Shown: positions 1 to 7,674 of the stretch, one piece after another
Position numbering within the stretch: the stretch's first letter is position 1
Layout of the letters: each line of letters opens with the position of its first letter
Source: Porticoccaceae bacterium
GTDB taxonomy: Bacteria; Pseudomonadota; Gammaproteobacteria; Pseudomonadales; Porticoccaceae
NCBI GenBank assembly: GCA_018654575.1
Contig: JABILI010000022.1
Span: forward strand, 1-35,359
Length of the DNA: 35,359 bases
Reading direction: 5' to 3'
Program-made: the position numbers and the translations under genes
The notes under the pieces: generated by a model
What the model saw: the letters and a program-made list of their open reading frames with translations, nothing else
Databases searched by the model: none
Told to the model about the DNA's origin: nothing

Positions 1-23
1 ATCAGAGTTAAGGAATAGTATTT

Positions 24-677
24 ATGAAGGTGATTTTGTTAGGCCCACCTGGAGCAGGCAAGGGAACGCAGGCACAGTTTATTACTGAAAAGTATGCTAT
101 CCCGCAGATATCTACAGGTGATATGTTACGTGCTGCTATTAAGGCTGAATCTCCTTTGGGCATTGAGGTTAAAGATGTTATGGCATCTGGTGGACTGGTG
201 TCTGACGAGTTAATCATTGCGTTGGTAAGAGAGAGAGTGGGACAGTCGGATTGTCAAAATGGGTTTTTGTTTGATGGATTTCCACGAACAATTCCACAGG
301 CTACAGCGATTGTCGATGCTGGGATTTTGATTGATGCGGTAGTAGAAATTGCAGTGGTAGATGAGGAAATTGTTGCCCGATTAAGTGGGCGTCGAGTCCA
401 TGAAGGTTCTGGGCGTATCTATCACATTGAGCACAACCCGCCAAATAATGTGGGCCTAGACGATGAAACTGGTGAGCCACTGATCCAGAGACCGGATGAT
501 AGTGAAGAGACAGTTCGTAATCGACTCGATGTGTATCACAAACAAACTAAGCCATTGGTCAATTTTTATACCGAACTTGCTACTAGTGGTAATGCAGCGC
601 CAACATTTTCGTCTGTTAGCGGTTTAGGTTTGCTTTCGGATGTGCAGGAGCGACTTGTAGAAGCGCTGAACAAGTAA
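24..677 (+). CDS. adk: Adenylate kinase
   Basis: Adenylate kinase interconverts ATP + AMP and 2 ADP in the cytoplasm. The 217-residue protein starts with the P-loop [10 protein letters not shown] (residues 7-16), followed by the AMP-binding STGDMLR segment near residue 30 and the DGFPRT motif near residue 84. The LID region is the long bacterial type ([13 protein letters not shown] ... [16 protein letters not shown]) and lacks the four zinc cysteines, as in E. coli. Length fits the family. An AAGGA ribosome binding site lies 9 bases before the ATG. A strong intrinsic terminator follows at 780-809, so this is probably the last gene of its unit. Confidence 0.97.
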   Translation: MKVILLGPPGAGKGTQAQFITEKYAIPQISTGDMLRAAIKAESPLGIEVKDVMASGGLVSDELIIALVRERVGQSDCQNGFLFDGFPRTIPQATAIVDAGILIDAVVEIAVVDEEIVARLSGRRVHEGSGRIYHIEHNPPNNVGLDDETGEPLIQRPDDSEETVRNRLDVYHKQTKPLVNFYTELATSGNAAPTFSSVSGLGLLSDVQERLVEALNK

Positions 678-868
678 AAATTAGCACCTATGTGTCAAGG
701 TGATTACGCAACTCTGCGCTTTTAACCTGTGGCCGCTGTAAGAAAATCCTGATAGCCTAACGAGAGCTAGACGGAAATGTCCTCAATCTTCCGGTTGGGG
801 ATTTTTTTTAGAGTCCATACTGGACCATCTAAGCGATAAGATATCGTTAAATAAGTGAGAAATGCCTG
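678..868 (+). other. Structured spacer between adk and tsaB
   Basis: No ORF with coding character and no tRNA cloverleaf is visible in these 191 bases. Upstream of the terminator there is a hairpin CACCT(685-689)/AGGTG(698-702) and a short TAGC/GCTA hairpin near 754-770. Downstream are two adjacent perfect 5-3-5 inverted repeats: GTCCA/TGGAC (813-825) and CGATA/TATCG (834-846). The second pair may act as an operator for tsaB; this is inference. Confidence 0.5.
780..809 (+). terminator. Rho-independent terminator after adk
   Basis: A nine-pair stem (780-788 with 793-801, two G-T pairs) closes a TTCC tetraloop and is followed at once by eight T residues (802-809). This is a textbook intrinsic terminator and separates adk from tsaB. 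Confidence 0.9.
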
Positions 869-1588
869 ATGACAACTGCCCTTGCCATTGAAACGTCTAC
901 CGCAGCCTGTTCGGTAGCTTTGTCATTTCGGGGGAGAATGACTAGGCGTTACTCCGAAGAACCTAGGTCCCACACCCGACTGGTAATATCGATGGTCGAT
1001 GAGGTTTTAGCTGAGGCTGGTGTTGAGCTCAATCAATTAGATGTCATAGGTACCACGGTCGGGCCTGGCTCTTTTACAGGGCTACGCATCGGTTTTGCTG
1101 TCGTCCAGGGTCTAGCGTTCGGGCTTGATATCCCTGTGATACCGATGTCTACCCTCCACGTTATGGTGGCCTCTTATAGTCGTTTGGCTCGAGATTCATC
1201 AAATGGTGAACCTAGTTCAGAGAGAATCATAATGCCGCTCATTGATGCTCGAATGGATGAGTTCAATTGTGGTTGCTATGGGGTAAATGATTTAGGATTT
1301 ATGACACCTCTGATTACAGATCAACTGCTCAGCAGGTCTAATGCACTGGTGCTTATTGAGGAGCACAAACCTGAGGTTATTATTGGGGAGGGGCATATGC
1401 TTTTTCTCGATGAAATGGAAAGTTCTACTCCCTTAGTCGCGATCTATCCGGATGCTCAAGACCTACTTTATCTGACCATGGAAGAGTTTCAGTGTGGAAT
1501 GGCAGTGCCGGTAGACTCGGTAGACTTGGTTTATCTGCGTGGGACAGAGGCCTGGCAAAAAAGAAAACGTTTAAGGGATTCTTTGTAG
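869..1588 (+). CDS. tsaB: tRNA threonylcarbamoyladenosine biosynthesis protein TsaB
   Basis: TsaB is the inactive-kinase-fold partner that binds TsaD and TsaE to make the t6A37 modification on ANN-decoding tRNAs. The 239-residue protein opens with the ASKHA-fold strand ALAIETST (residues 4-11) and carries the family signatures SHTR near residue 34 and GPGSFTGLRIG near residue 65-75. Length is typical. The ATG at 869 has a GTGAG ribosome binding site about 9 bases upstream. It follows the adk terminator, so it needs its own promoter. Its partner TsaE is encoded at 26976-27464 in this window; TsaC and TsaD are not here. Confidence 0.94.
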   Translation: MTTALAIETSTAACSVALSFRGRMTRRYSEEPRSHTRLVISMVDEVLAEAGVELNQLDVIGTTVGPGSFTGLRIGFAVVQGLAFGLDIPVIPMSTLHVMVASYSRLARDSSNGEPSSERIIMPLIDARMDEFNCGCYGVNDLGFMTPLITDQLLSRSNALVLIEEHKPEVIIGEGHMLFLDEMESSTPLVAIYPDAQDLLYLTMEEFQCGMAVPVDSVDLVYLRGTEAWQKRKRLRDSL

Positions 1589-1649
1589 ATTTTTCGGATA
1601 TTAATTGTCAGACAAAAGCGAGGATATTTTGAAAATAAGGGGCTTTGAT

Positions 1650-2519
1650 ATGGGAACAAAAGTAGGATTTATTGGGCTGGGAGTAATGGGCTATCCCATG
1701 GCTGGGTGGTTAAGCAAAGCCGGACATTCAGTGACTGTTTACAATCGGACAGGCATGGTTGGTGAAAGATGGATGACTGAGTTCTCTGGCAGTATTGCGA
1801 ATACGGCGGGTGGTGCGGCTAAAAATGCGGACATGGTTTTTATTTGTGTTGGTAATGATAAAGATGTATTGGACGTCACCATGGGAACAGAGGGTGTTTT
1901 TTCTACGATCAAGTCTGGGTCAATATTAGTTGACCATACTACTACCTCTGCTGATTTAGCAAAGAAGTTGGCAAATGAAGCTAGTCTGCGTGAATGCGGA
2001 TTTATCGATGCTCCTGTGTCAGGGGGACAACAGGGTGCAGAAGGCGGTCAGCTAACGGTAATGTGTGGAGGTAGTGGAGATGATTTTGCTAAAATAAAAG
2101 GTGTTGTGGCTTGTTTTTCAAAGGCAGTGACATTAATGGGCCCTACGGGGAGTGGTCAGCTCTGTAAGATGGTCAATCAGATTTGTATTGCTGGCTTAGT
2201 ACAGGGTCTTGCTGAGGGCCTTAATTTTGCTCAGCGAGCTGGGTTAGATGCGCGTCAGGTGGTCGATGTTATATCAAAAGGTGCCGCCCAATCGTGGCAA
2301 ATGGAGAATCGATATAAGACTATGTTGGCAGGGGAATACGAACATGGTTTCGCTGTGGAATGGATGCGTAAAGATCTATCTTTTGCTCTAGAAGAGGCCA
2401 AGACCAATGGTAGTGCCTTACCTGTAGCTCAACTTGTGGATCAATATTATGCGGAAGTTGAGGGCCTTGGAGGCGGTCGTTGGGACACCTCGAGTCTTTT
2501 GGCTAGATTACAAATCTAG
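1650..2519 (+). CDS. NAD(P)-dependent beta-hydroxyacid dehydrogenase (3-hydroxyisobutyrate dehydrogenase family)
   Basis: This enzyme family oxidises 3-hydroxyacids (3-hydroxyisobutyrate, tartronate semialdehyde, related) with NAD(P). The Rossmann motif GLGVMG is at residues 9-14, the substrate-binding DAPVSGG near residue 118, the catalytic lysine in GSGQLCKMVNQ is K173, and KDLSFALEEA lies near residue 241. A longer reading frame reaches back to a TTG at 1605, but AAGGGG at 1637-1642 sits 7 bases before the ATG at 1650 and the Rossmann strand begins just after it, so 1650 is preferred (289 residues, normal for the family). No valine-degradation genes are adjacent, so the exact substrate is undetermined. 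Confidence 0.88.
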   Translation: MGTKVGFIGLGVMGYPMAGWLSKAGHSVTVYNRTGMVGERWMTEFSGSIANTAGGAAKNADMVFICVGNDKDVLDVTMGTEGVFSTIKSGSILVDHTTTSADLAKKLANEASLRECGFIDAPVSGGQQGAEGGQLTVMCGGSGDDFAKIKGVVACFSKAVTLMGPTGSGQLCKMVNQICIAGLVQGLAEGLNFAQRAGLDARQVVDVISKGAAQSWQMENRYKTMLAGEYEHGFAVEWMRKDLSFALEEAKTNGSALPVAQLVDQYYAEVEGLGGGRWDTSSLLARLQI

Positions 2520-2523
2520 AGTT

Positions 2524-2550
2524 TTGGTCGGGTCTAAATCGCCTTATAAT
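2524..2550 (+). promoter_or_regulatory. Candidate sigma-70 promoter of apeB
   Basis: A perfect TATAAT lies at 2545-2550, just after the dehydrogenase stop codon. The only -35 candidate is the weak TTGGTC (2524-2529) at 15 bases spacing. The promoter would start transcription about 25 bases upstream of the aminopeptidase start. Confidence 0.45.
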
Positions 2551-2580
2551 GATACATTCGAGGTTAGGATTAATAGTTAA

Positions 2581-3924
2581 ATGGGATCGATAATGACAAA
2601 GCAAGACCAGAATAGTTTTAATGCTGATTTGTTGGCGTTCTTAGATGCTTCACCAACACCTTTTCATGCCGTTCTAAGTATGTCGAAAATACTTGGTAAG
2701 GCAGGCTTTAGTGAACTTAGTGAAGCTGATGAGTGGACACTAAAGGCAGGAGATAAGCACTTCGTGACTCGCAATGGTTCATCAATAATCTCCTTTGTGG
2801 TAGGCCATGATGATCTTGTTAATAATGGGTTAAGACTGGTTGGGGCTCATACTGACAGTCCTTGTTTAATGGTAAAGCCTCAGCCTGATATTAGCTATCA
2901 GGGCTATTTTCAGCTGGGCATTGAGGTTTATGGCGGTGCGCTATTAAACCCATGGTTCGATCGAGATTTATCTATTGCTGGTCGAGTGGTCTATCGAAAT
3001 ACCAAGAATCAGCTGAAACAAAAGCTAGTTGACTTTAAGACTGCGGTAGCGACGATACCCAGCCTAGCAATACACCTTGATCGGAATGCTAACACTGACC
3101 ATTCTATTAATGCTCAAACCGATATTGTTCCGGTGTTAATGCTAAAAAAAGAAGCTTCTATCGAGGCGAGTGAGAGCTCCCAAGAATTTCGGGGGCTACT
3201 AAGGGAGCGCTTTCTCAATGAAAATGACACCGTCCTTGATTACGAGTTATGTTTGTATGATACCCAGCCCGCGTCCGTCATAGGTCTTAAGAGTGAATTT
3301 ATCGCATCAGCTCGGTTGGATAATTTATTGAGCTGCTTTGTGGCGGCGCAGGCGATGATCAGTTCTAGTTCAGCTAATACGTGCTTGATGGTCTGTAATG
3401 ATCATGAGGAGGTAGGCAGCGTTTCTGCCATCGGGGCTGATGGCCCCTTCTTGGAGACTATTGTTGATCGATTATCTGGGAGTGGGTCGACTAGCCTCGT
3501 CAGTCGTATCATTAACAAGTCCTTAATGATGTCTTGTGACAATGCACATGCAACTCATCCAAATTTCTCAAATAAACATGATGGTGGACACCTTCCAAAA
3601 TTAAATGGGGGGCCAGTAATTAAGGTAAATGTAAAGCAGCGCTACGCTACAACTAGCCTGACTTCTAGCATTTTCAGGCAACTTTGTGATGAGTTAGATA
3701 TACCGGTCCAAACTTTTGTGTCTCGTAATGATCTTGGTTGCGGTAGCACAATAGGCCCGATCACTTCTGCAAGGCTTGGCGTGCCGACCCTGGATGTCGG
3801 TATTCCTCAGTTGGCTATGCACTCCTGCCGGGAAATAACGGGCGCTGACGATCCTTTGCGTTTATCCAGAGTGTTGCTCGAGTTTTTCAACAAAGTGGAA
3901 GCAATAACGGTAGGACTTGAGTAA
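2581..3924 (+). CDS. apeB: M18 family aspartyl/general aminopeptidase
   Basis: Cytoplasmic dinuclear-zinc aminopeptidase that removes N-terminal (often acidic) residues from peptides. Family motifs occur in order: FLDASPTPFHAV near the N-terminus, the zinc ligand region GAHTDSP, NPWFDRDLSIAGRV, SARLDNL, the catalytic/zinc glutamates in NDHEEVGS, SCDNAHATHPN, and the last histidine ligand in AMHSCREITGADD. The 447-residue length fits the roughly 430-residue family. Two in-frame ATGs compete: 2581 (AGGA 11 bases upstream) and 2593 (GGGA 6 bases upstream). The second gives an N-terminus closer to family members. It has its own candidate promoter and is followed by trpS. Confidence 0.93.
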   Translation: MGSIMTKQDQNSFNADLLAFLDASPTPFHAVLSMSKILGKAGFSELSEADEWTLKAGDKHFVTRNGSSIISFVVGHDDLVNNGLRLVGAHTDSPCLMVKPQPDISYQGYFQLGIEVYGGALLNPWFDRDLSIAGRVVYRNTKNQLKQKLVDFKTAVATIPSLAIHLDRNANTDHSINAQTDIVPVLMLKKEASIEASESSQEFRGLLRERFLNENDTVLDYELCLYDTQPASVIGLKSEFIASARLDNLLSCFVAAQAMISSSSANTCLMVCNDHEEVGSVSAIGADGPFLETIVDRLSGSGSTSLVSRIINKSLMMSCDNAHATHPNFSNKHDGGHLPKLNGGPVIKVNVKQRYATTSLTSSIFRQLCDELDIPVQTFVSRNDLGCGSTIGPITSARLGVPTLDVGIPQLAMHSCREITGADDPLRLSRVLLEFFNKVEAITVGLE

Positions 3925-3944
3925 CCTAGTATATCTATTATGAT
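3917..3944 (+). promoter_or_regulatory. Candidate sigma-70 promoter of trpS
   Basis: TTGAGT (3917-3922) and TATGAT (3939-3944) are separated by 16 bases. The -35 overlaps the end of apeB. Spacing and match are reasonable but unproven. Confidence 0.45.
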
Positions 3945-3973
3945 AGAGCTCGAATCAATATGGCAGATCACTT

Positions 3974-4978
3974 ATGAGTAAAAAGCGTGTTTTAACGGGG
4001 ATTACTACCTCTGGCACACCCCATCTAGGAAACTATGTAGGCGCCATAAGGCCTGCCGTTGAAGCTAGCTTAAGCGGTACCTTTGATTCGTTTTTTTTCT
4101 TAGCTGACTACCATGCTCTTATTAAATGCCAAGATCCTGATAGAGTTCATCAATCTACGTTAGAAATCGCGGCCGCATGGCTGGCGCTGGGCTTAGACCC
4201 CAAGAAGGTTACCTTTTATCGTCAATCCGACATCCCTGAAATACCCCAGTTAACTTGGCTTCTTACCTGCATGACAGCCAAAGGTTTAATGAACCGGGCC
4301 CATGCTTATAAAGGCGCAGTGCAAGCCAATGAAGAGGCCGGTGAGAATGCCGATTCCGCTGTGACTATGGGTTTATTTAGTTATCCTATATTGATGGCCG
4401 CTGACATCCTAATGTTTAATGCGCATAGAATTCCTGTAGGACGAGACCAGATTCAACACGTAGAAATGGCAAGAGATATTGCTCAGAGATTTAATCACCA
4501 CTACGGAGACCATTTCGTGCTTCCTAGTGCTCAGGTTGATGATGACGCTTCGGTTCTACAGGGTCTTGATGGGCGCAAGATGAGTAAGAGCTATGGCAAT
4601 ACTATTCCGCTATTTCTCAGTGAAAAACAGCTTAAAAAGCATATTAATAAAATTAAAACTAACCTTTTGGAACCGGGCGAACCAAAGGATCCGGGCGACT
4701 CGACGGTGTTTCAAATATGGCAGGCTTTTGCGTCGCCTGATCAGACAGAAACGATGCGTGCGGCCTTTGCTGATGGTATTGCCTGGGGTGAAGCTAAAAA
4801 GCAATTATTTGAGTTGATCAACGGCCAGTTAAAAGAGCCTCGAGAAAAGTATCTGGAATTGATTGAAAACCCATCGCGCGTAGAGAGCGTACTGCAGCAG
4901 GGCGCTGAAAAGGCTCGTCAGCATAGTCAGAATTTAATGTCAGTGTTACGTAATTCTGTTGGAATTAGGCCTTTATAA
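3974..4978 (+). CDS. trpS: Tryptophan-tRNA ligase
   Basis: Class Ic aminoacyl-tRNA synthetase that charges tRNA-Trp. The HIGH-like signature is [10 protein letters not shown] (residues 15-24) and the KMSKS loop is [10 protein letters not shown] near residue 200. The [10 protein letters not shown] segment and the [15 protein letters not shown] helix are typical. The 334-residue length is normal. The sequence before the ATG has only a weak ribosome binding site. A five-codon reading frame (3960-3977) starts just upstream and its TGA overlaps the trpS ATG. It probably has its own promoter. Confidence 0.96.
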   Translation: MSKKRVLTGITTSGTPHLGNYVGAIRPAVEASLSGTFDSFFFLADYHALIKCQDPDRVHQSTLEIAAAWLALGLDPKKVTFYRQSDIPEIPQLTWLLTCMTAKGLMNRAHAYKGAVQANEEAGENADSAVTMGLFSYPILMAADILMFNAHRIPVGRDQIQHVEMARDIAQRFNHHYGDHFVLPSAQVDDDASVLQGLDGRKMSKSYGNTIPLFLSEKQLKKHINKIKTNLLEPGEPKDPGDSTVFQIWQAFASPDQTETMRAAFADGIAWGEAKKQLFELINGQLKEPREKYLELIENPSRVESVLQQGAEKARQHSQNLMSVLRNSVGIRPL

Positions 4979-5061
4979 TAGAGCGTCAGAAACCCATTAA
5001 TTTTTTGGCCTAAGTGGTGAGAATTCATTTTTACCCATGTATACTGTCGGCCCATATTGAG

Positions 5062-5077
5062 CACCACTTGATTGGTG
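5062..5077. promoter_or_regulatory. Inverted repeat upstream of the cytochrome c5 gene
   Basis: Perfect CACCA-N6-TGGTG repeat lying 49 bases before the cytochrome start. It overlaps TTGATT (5068-5073), a possible -35 element with a poor -10 downstream. A regulator site is possible; identity unknown. Confidence 0.3.
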
Positions 5078-5125
5078 ATCTGAATCGATATTTATCGTAG
5101 TGTTTGAACTTCATTGGAGCCCCTT

Positions 5126-5560
5126 ATGAGCCGACCGAATCTGGTTTTAGTATTTGTAGTGACTAGTCTATTATTGTGGGGCTGTAGCAGCAGTGACGAG
5201 GGTTTGACGTTGACGGCAAGTCAAGAGCAACAGATTGCCGAGCGGATAGCGCCAGCTGGTCATAGTGTAATGGAGGGTCAGGTCGTTGTTGCCAGTCCAG
5301 CAATGAGCTCTGGAGCTGGTCGGGCCGGTGATGACATTTACAACACCAGCTGCATGGCTTGCCATAATTCTGGTGTCGCCGGTGCTCCAATGTATGGAGA
5401 TGTTAGTGCTTGGGCTACGCGATTAGAGCAAGGCATTGAAACTGTTTATGCCAATGCGATCAATGGCATACGGGCTATGCCCGCACGTGGAACCTGTATG
5501 ACATGCAGTGATGACGAAGTTAAATCGGCGATTGACTACATTTTGGATAACAGTAAGTAA
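5126..5560 (+). CDS. Cytochrome c5 family protein, probable lipoprotein
   Basis: Small periplasmic monoheme c-type cytochrome, an electron shuttle. The haem site is CMACH (C76-C79-H80), the sixth ligand is probably M118 in AMPARG, and the C124/C127 pair in CMTCSDDEV is the extra disulfide typical of cytochrome c5. The N-terminus is a hydrophobic signal ending LLLWGC, so Cys20 could be a lipidation site; Trp at -2 is unusual for a lipobox. An upstream TTG at 5114 is in frame, but GGAG at 5116-5119 sits 6 bases before the ATG at 5126, which decides the start (144 residues). Partner oxidase or reductase genes are not in the window. Confidence 0.88.
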   Translation: MSRPNLVLVFVVTSLLLWGCSSSDEGLTLTASQEQQIAERIAPAGHSVMEGQVVVASPAMSSGAGRAGDDIYNTSCMACHNSGVAGAPMYGDVSAWATRLEQGIETVYANAINGIRAMPARGTCMTCSDDEVKSAIDYILDNSK

Positions 5561-5644
5561 AAGCACCCTACATAAGCGCTTAATTTGTCTGATTTTAGTT
5601 AGCATGACTACGGAAACTAGACAGGACAAGCGCCTTGTGAAGGG

Positions 5645-6529
5645 TTAGTGTAATAAGCCAGTACTTGGATTAAACATTGTCGTTACCTGGTCTTTGGTGA
5701 ACTCATATTTTTCCGCACAAAACTGACACGTTATCAATACCTGACCTTGCTCTTTACAGGTTTCAAGTAATTCCTCAATACCTAGGGACACCAATGCTTG
5801 CTCGGTTCTATGCCTAGAGCAACTGCAGAAAAATGATAATCTCTGAGCTTTAAATAGCCGAACGTTCTCTTCATTGAACAACCGATATAATTGATCATTA
5901 TGCGACAATTCAAGTTGCTCTCCAGACTTAATAGTAGCGAATAAAGTACATAGATGCTGCCACTCATGTTGCTGTTCGGTCATCGTTTGACTACTAGGCA
6001 TTTGCTGGATCAATATCCCAGCAGCGCAGGTTTCATTGGAGGCGAGTCTTATTTTCGTCGGTAACTGCACAGATTGCTCGAAGTAGTATTCCAGGCAATC
6101 GCTTAGGTTATCGCTTTCTATGGGCACAATACCTTGGTAGCGCTCACTATTTTCAGGCTCGACGGTAATGGCGAGTGTCGACTTATGCAAGAGAGCTGAG
6201 ACTCCTTGTCGCTCGCTCCACTGTTTGGAGGTAAGATCTTCAAAATGACCACGCACGATCCCGCGCAACTGTTGACCTTGGCTGCATTCAGCCATAATCA
6301 TAGATATTGGGCCGTTTCCTGAAGCTTGTATGCTCACTATTCCTGGATACTTAAGTGAGGAACTAAGTAGGCTGGCGGCTGCCAAAAACTCACCAAAGAG
6401 TAAGGCGACTGACGTGGGATAATTTTTCGAGACGACCATCTTTTGATAGCTCGACGCCAAGGTAGTTATTTCACCTCTTGTGTCTGTGCCATCAAAAAGA
6501 AAACGTTGCAGAGTATCTTGATCTTTCAT
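5645..6529 (-). CDS. hslO: Hsp33 redox-regulated chaperonin
   Basis: Hsp33 is a cytoplasmic holdase chaperone switched on by oxidative unfolding. The C-terminal zinc redox switch is present: CSC in FFCSCSRHR and CQFC in LITCQFCAEKYEF, matching the CxC ... CxxC pattern with all four cysteines. The N-terminal half has the family LQRFLFDGTDTRGE start and the ALLFGEFLAAASLLSSSLKY helix. The 294-residue length is normal. It is convergent with the cytochrome gene and lies 39 bases from hslR on the same strand, the classic hslO-hslR association. Confidence 0.96.
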   Translation of the reverse strand: MKDQDTLQRFLFDGTDTRGEITTLASSYQKMVVSKNYPTSVALLFGEFLAAASLLSSSLKYPGIVSIQASGNGPISMIMAECSQGQQLRGIVRGHFEDLTSKQWSERQGVSALLHKSTLAITVEPENSERYQGIVPIESDNLSDCLEYYFEQSVQLPTKIRLASNETCAAGILIQQMPSSQTMTEQQHEWQHLCTLFATIKSGEQLELSHNDQLYRLFNEENVRLFKAQRLSFFCSCSRHRTEQALVSLGIEELLETCKEQGQVLITCQFCAEKYEFTKDQVTTMFNPSTGLLH

Positions 6530-6568
6530 AGGGGCCGTATTCTACTTTAAGGTTAGAGTTCAGTAAGA

Positions 6569-6943
6569 TTAAATTTTTATAAAACGATGGATTTGTCGAC
6601 GTTGTTTCTTGTTGGGTCGAGTCGATGCTGGCGTGGATCCGTGAAAGGCTCGTTGTTCAGCGGACTTTTTCTCTCTGGCTTCAAGGCTAGACTCTGTTTC
6701 TTCGTAAAGAAGTTGTGCTTCAGGGGCTCCGCGTCGATGCTCAGAAGCTGTGATGACACATACAGTTTTCTCGACGTCTCCCTGACGAATCGAGAGCATA
6801 TTGTTTGCTTCAAGCATCCTGCTCGGTTTAGCTTTTTGACCATCGATATGAATTTTTCCAGTATCGATGGCAGTTTTTGCGAGCGCGCGCGTTTTAAAAA
6901 AACGTGCAGCCCACAGCCACTTATCAAGTCGCACCTTCACCAT
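6569..6943 (-). CDS. hslR: Hsp15, ribosome-associated heat shock protein with S4 domain
   Basis: Hsp15 binds stalled 50S subunits carrying peptidyl-tRNA after heat shock and helps recycle them. The S4 RNA-binding domain fills the first half (RLDKWLWAARFFKTRALAKTAI at residues 5-26 is diagnostic), and the basic C-terminal tail (RPNKKQRRQIHRF) is typical. The 124-residue length fits. Its ATG lies two bases beyond the yrfG stop codon with AGGTGG inside the yrfG end, so the two are translationally coupled. Confidence 0.95.
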   Translation of the reverse strand: MVKVRLDKWLWAARFFKTRALAKTAIDTGKIHIDGQKAKPSRMLEANNMLSIRQGDVEKTVCVITASEHRRGAPEAQLLYEETESSLEAREKKSAEQRAFHGSTPASTRPNKKQRRQIHRFIKI

Positions 6944-6945
6944 GG

Positions 6946-7614
6946 CTATTGACCACCTGCTGTCGAGAGAATTTCTGAAAAGTTACTGACCGAGTTAAAT
7001 TGTGTCGACGTAACAGACGCACGTTGACTATCAGGCTTAGCAATGCTGAGTAAATGGGCAATGCCATAAGCCTTGGCGGCACTTAGTACTGATTCTGAAT
7101 CATCAATAAATAAGGTTCTTTCTGGATCAAACGGGCATTCTCCCTGAAGTCGACGCCAAAATTCCTGCGCTTCTTTTGGGTGCCCATATTGGTGAGATGA
7201 AATTACCTTGTCGAACAATGGCTCGATACGCGTAACTGAGAATTTTAATGCGACAGCATCAGGGTGGGCATTAGTGATCAGCACGCATTTTTTTTGATGG
7301 GCTTTTATCGCTTTTAGGAAACTATATGCTTGAGGTCGCTCGTTAATGAGGTGGCTTATCTCTTGTTTTAACGCGATGATATTGACACCTAATTGACTAG
7401 ACCAGTAGTCAGTGCAATACCATTCGAGGGTGCCTTGCTTGTCAAATAACTGTTGGCGTAGAGAATCGATTACGTCTCCATCGCTATCTTGGTTTTGGGC
7501 AGCGTAACGTTTTGGTAAATGTTCTAGCCAGAAGAAATTATCAAAGTGCAGGTCAAGTAGAGTGCCATCCATATCTAAGAGCACTGTATCTATATTCTGC
7601 CAGTCTATATTCAT
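6946..7614 (-). CDS. yrfG: HAD-family GMP/IMP nucleotidase, YrfG-like
   Basis: HAD-superfamily phosphatase; the E. coli homologue dephosphorylates purine nucleotides. Motif I is DMDGT (residues 15-19), motif II is ITNAHPD, the motif III lysine is in GHPKEAQEF, and motif IV is LFIDDSESVL. The 222-residue length agrees with YrfG. It sits between mrcA and hslR on the same strand, as in enterobacteria where yrfG neighbours hslR-hslO. Substrate is inferred from family and context only. Confidence 0.88.
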   Translation of the reverse strand: MNIDWQNIDTVLLDMDGTLLDLHFDNFFWLEHLPKRYAAQNQDSDGDVIDSLRQQLFDKQGTLEWYCTDYWSSQLGVNIIALKQEISHLINERPQAYSFLKAIKAHQKKCVLITNAHPDAVALKFSVTRIEPLFDKVISSHQYGHPKEAQEFWRRLQGECPFDPERTLFIDDSESVLSAAKAYGIAHLLSIAKPDSQRASVTSTQFNSVSNFSEILSTAGGQ

Positions 7615-7674
7615 TCATTAAATCTCGTTTAATCTAGCGGCCAAATTGGCATCATTAGCATTTATCTTAATGAT

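Noticed and set aside
678-780. Possible tRNA gene after adk.
   Set aside because: No T-arm GGTTC-type segment, acceptor stem or plausible anticodon arm on either strand.
1605-1649. TTG start giving 15 extra residues to the hydroxyacid dehydrogenase.
   Set aside because: A strong AAGGGG site directs initiation at ATG 1650, and the Rossmann fold begins right there.
5068-5083. FNR-like box upstream of the cytochrome c5 gene.
   Set aside because: TTGAT is present but the second half-site does not read ATCAA at the required spacing.
6587-6952. Plus-strand reading frame of 121 codons across hslR.
   Set aside because: It is antisense to a clear Hsp15 gene and has no family signature; similar antisense frames inside mrcA, the GltB-like gene, mutL and nnr were dismissed for the same reason.
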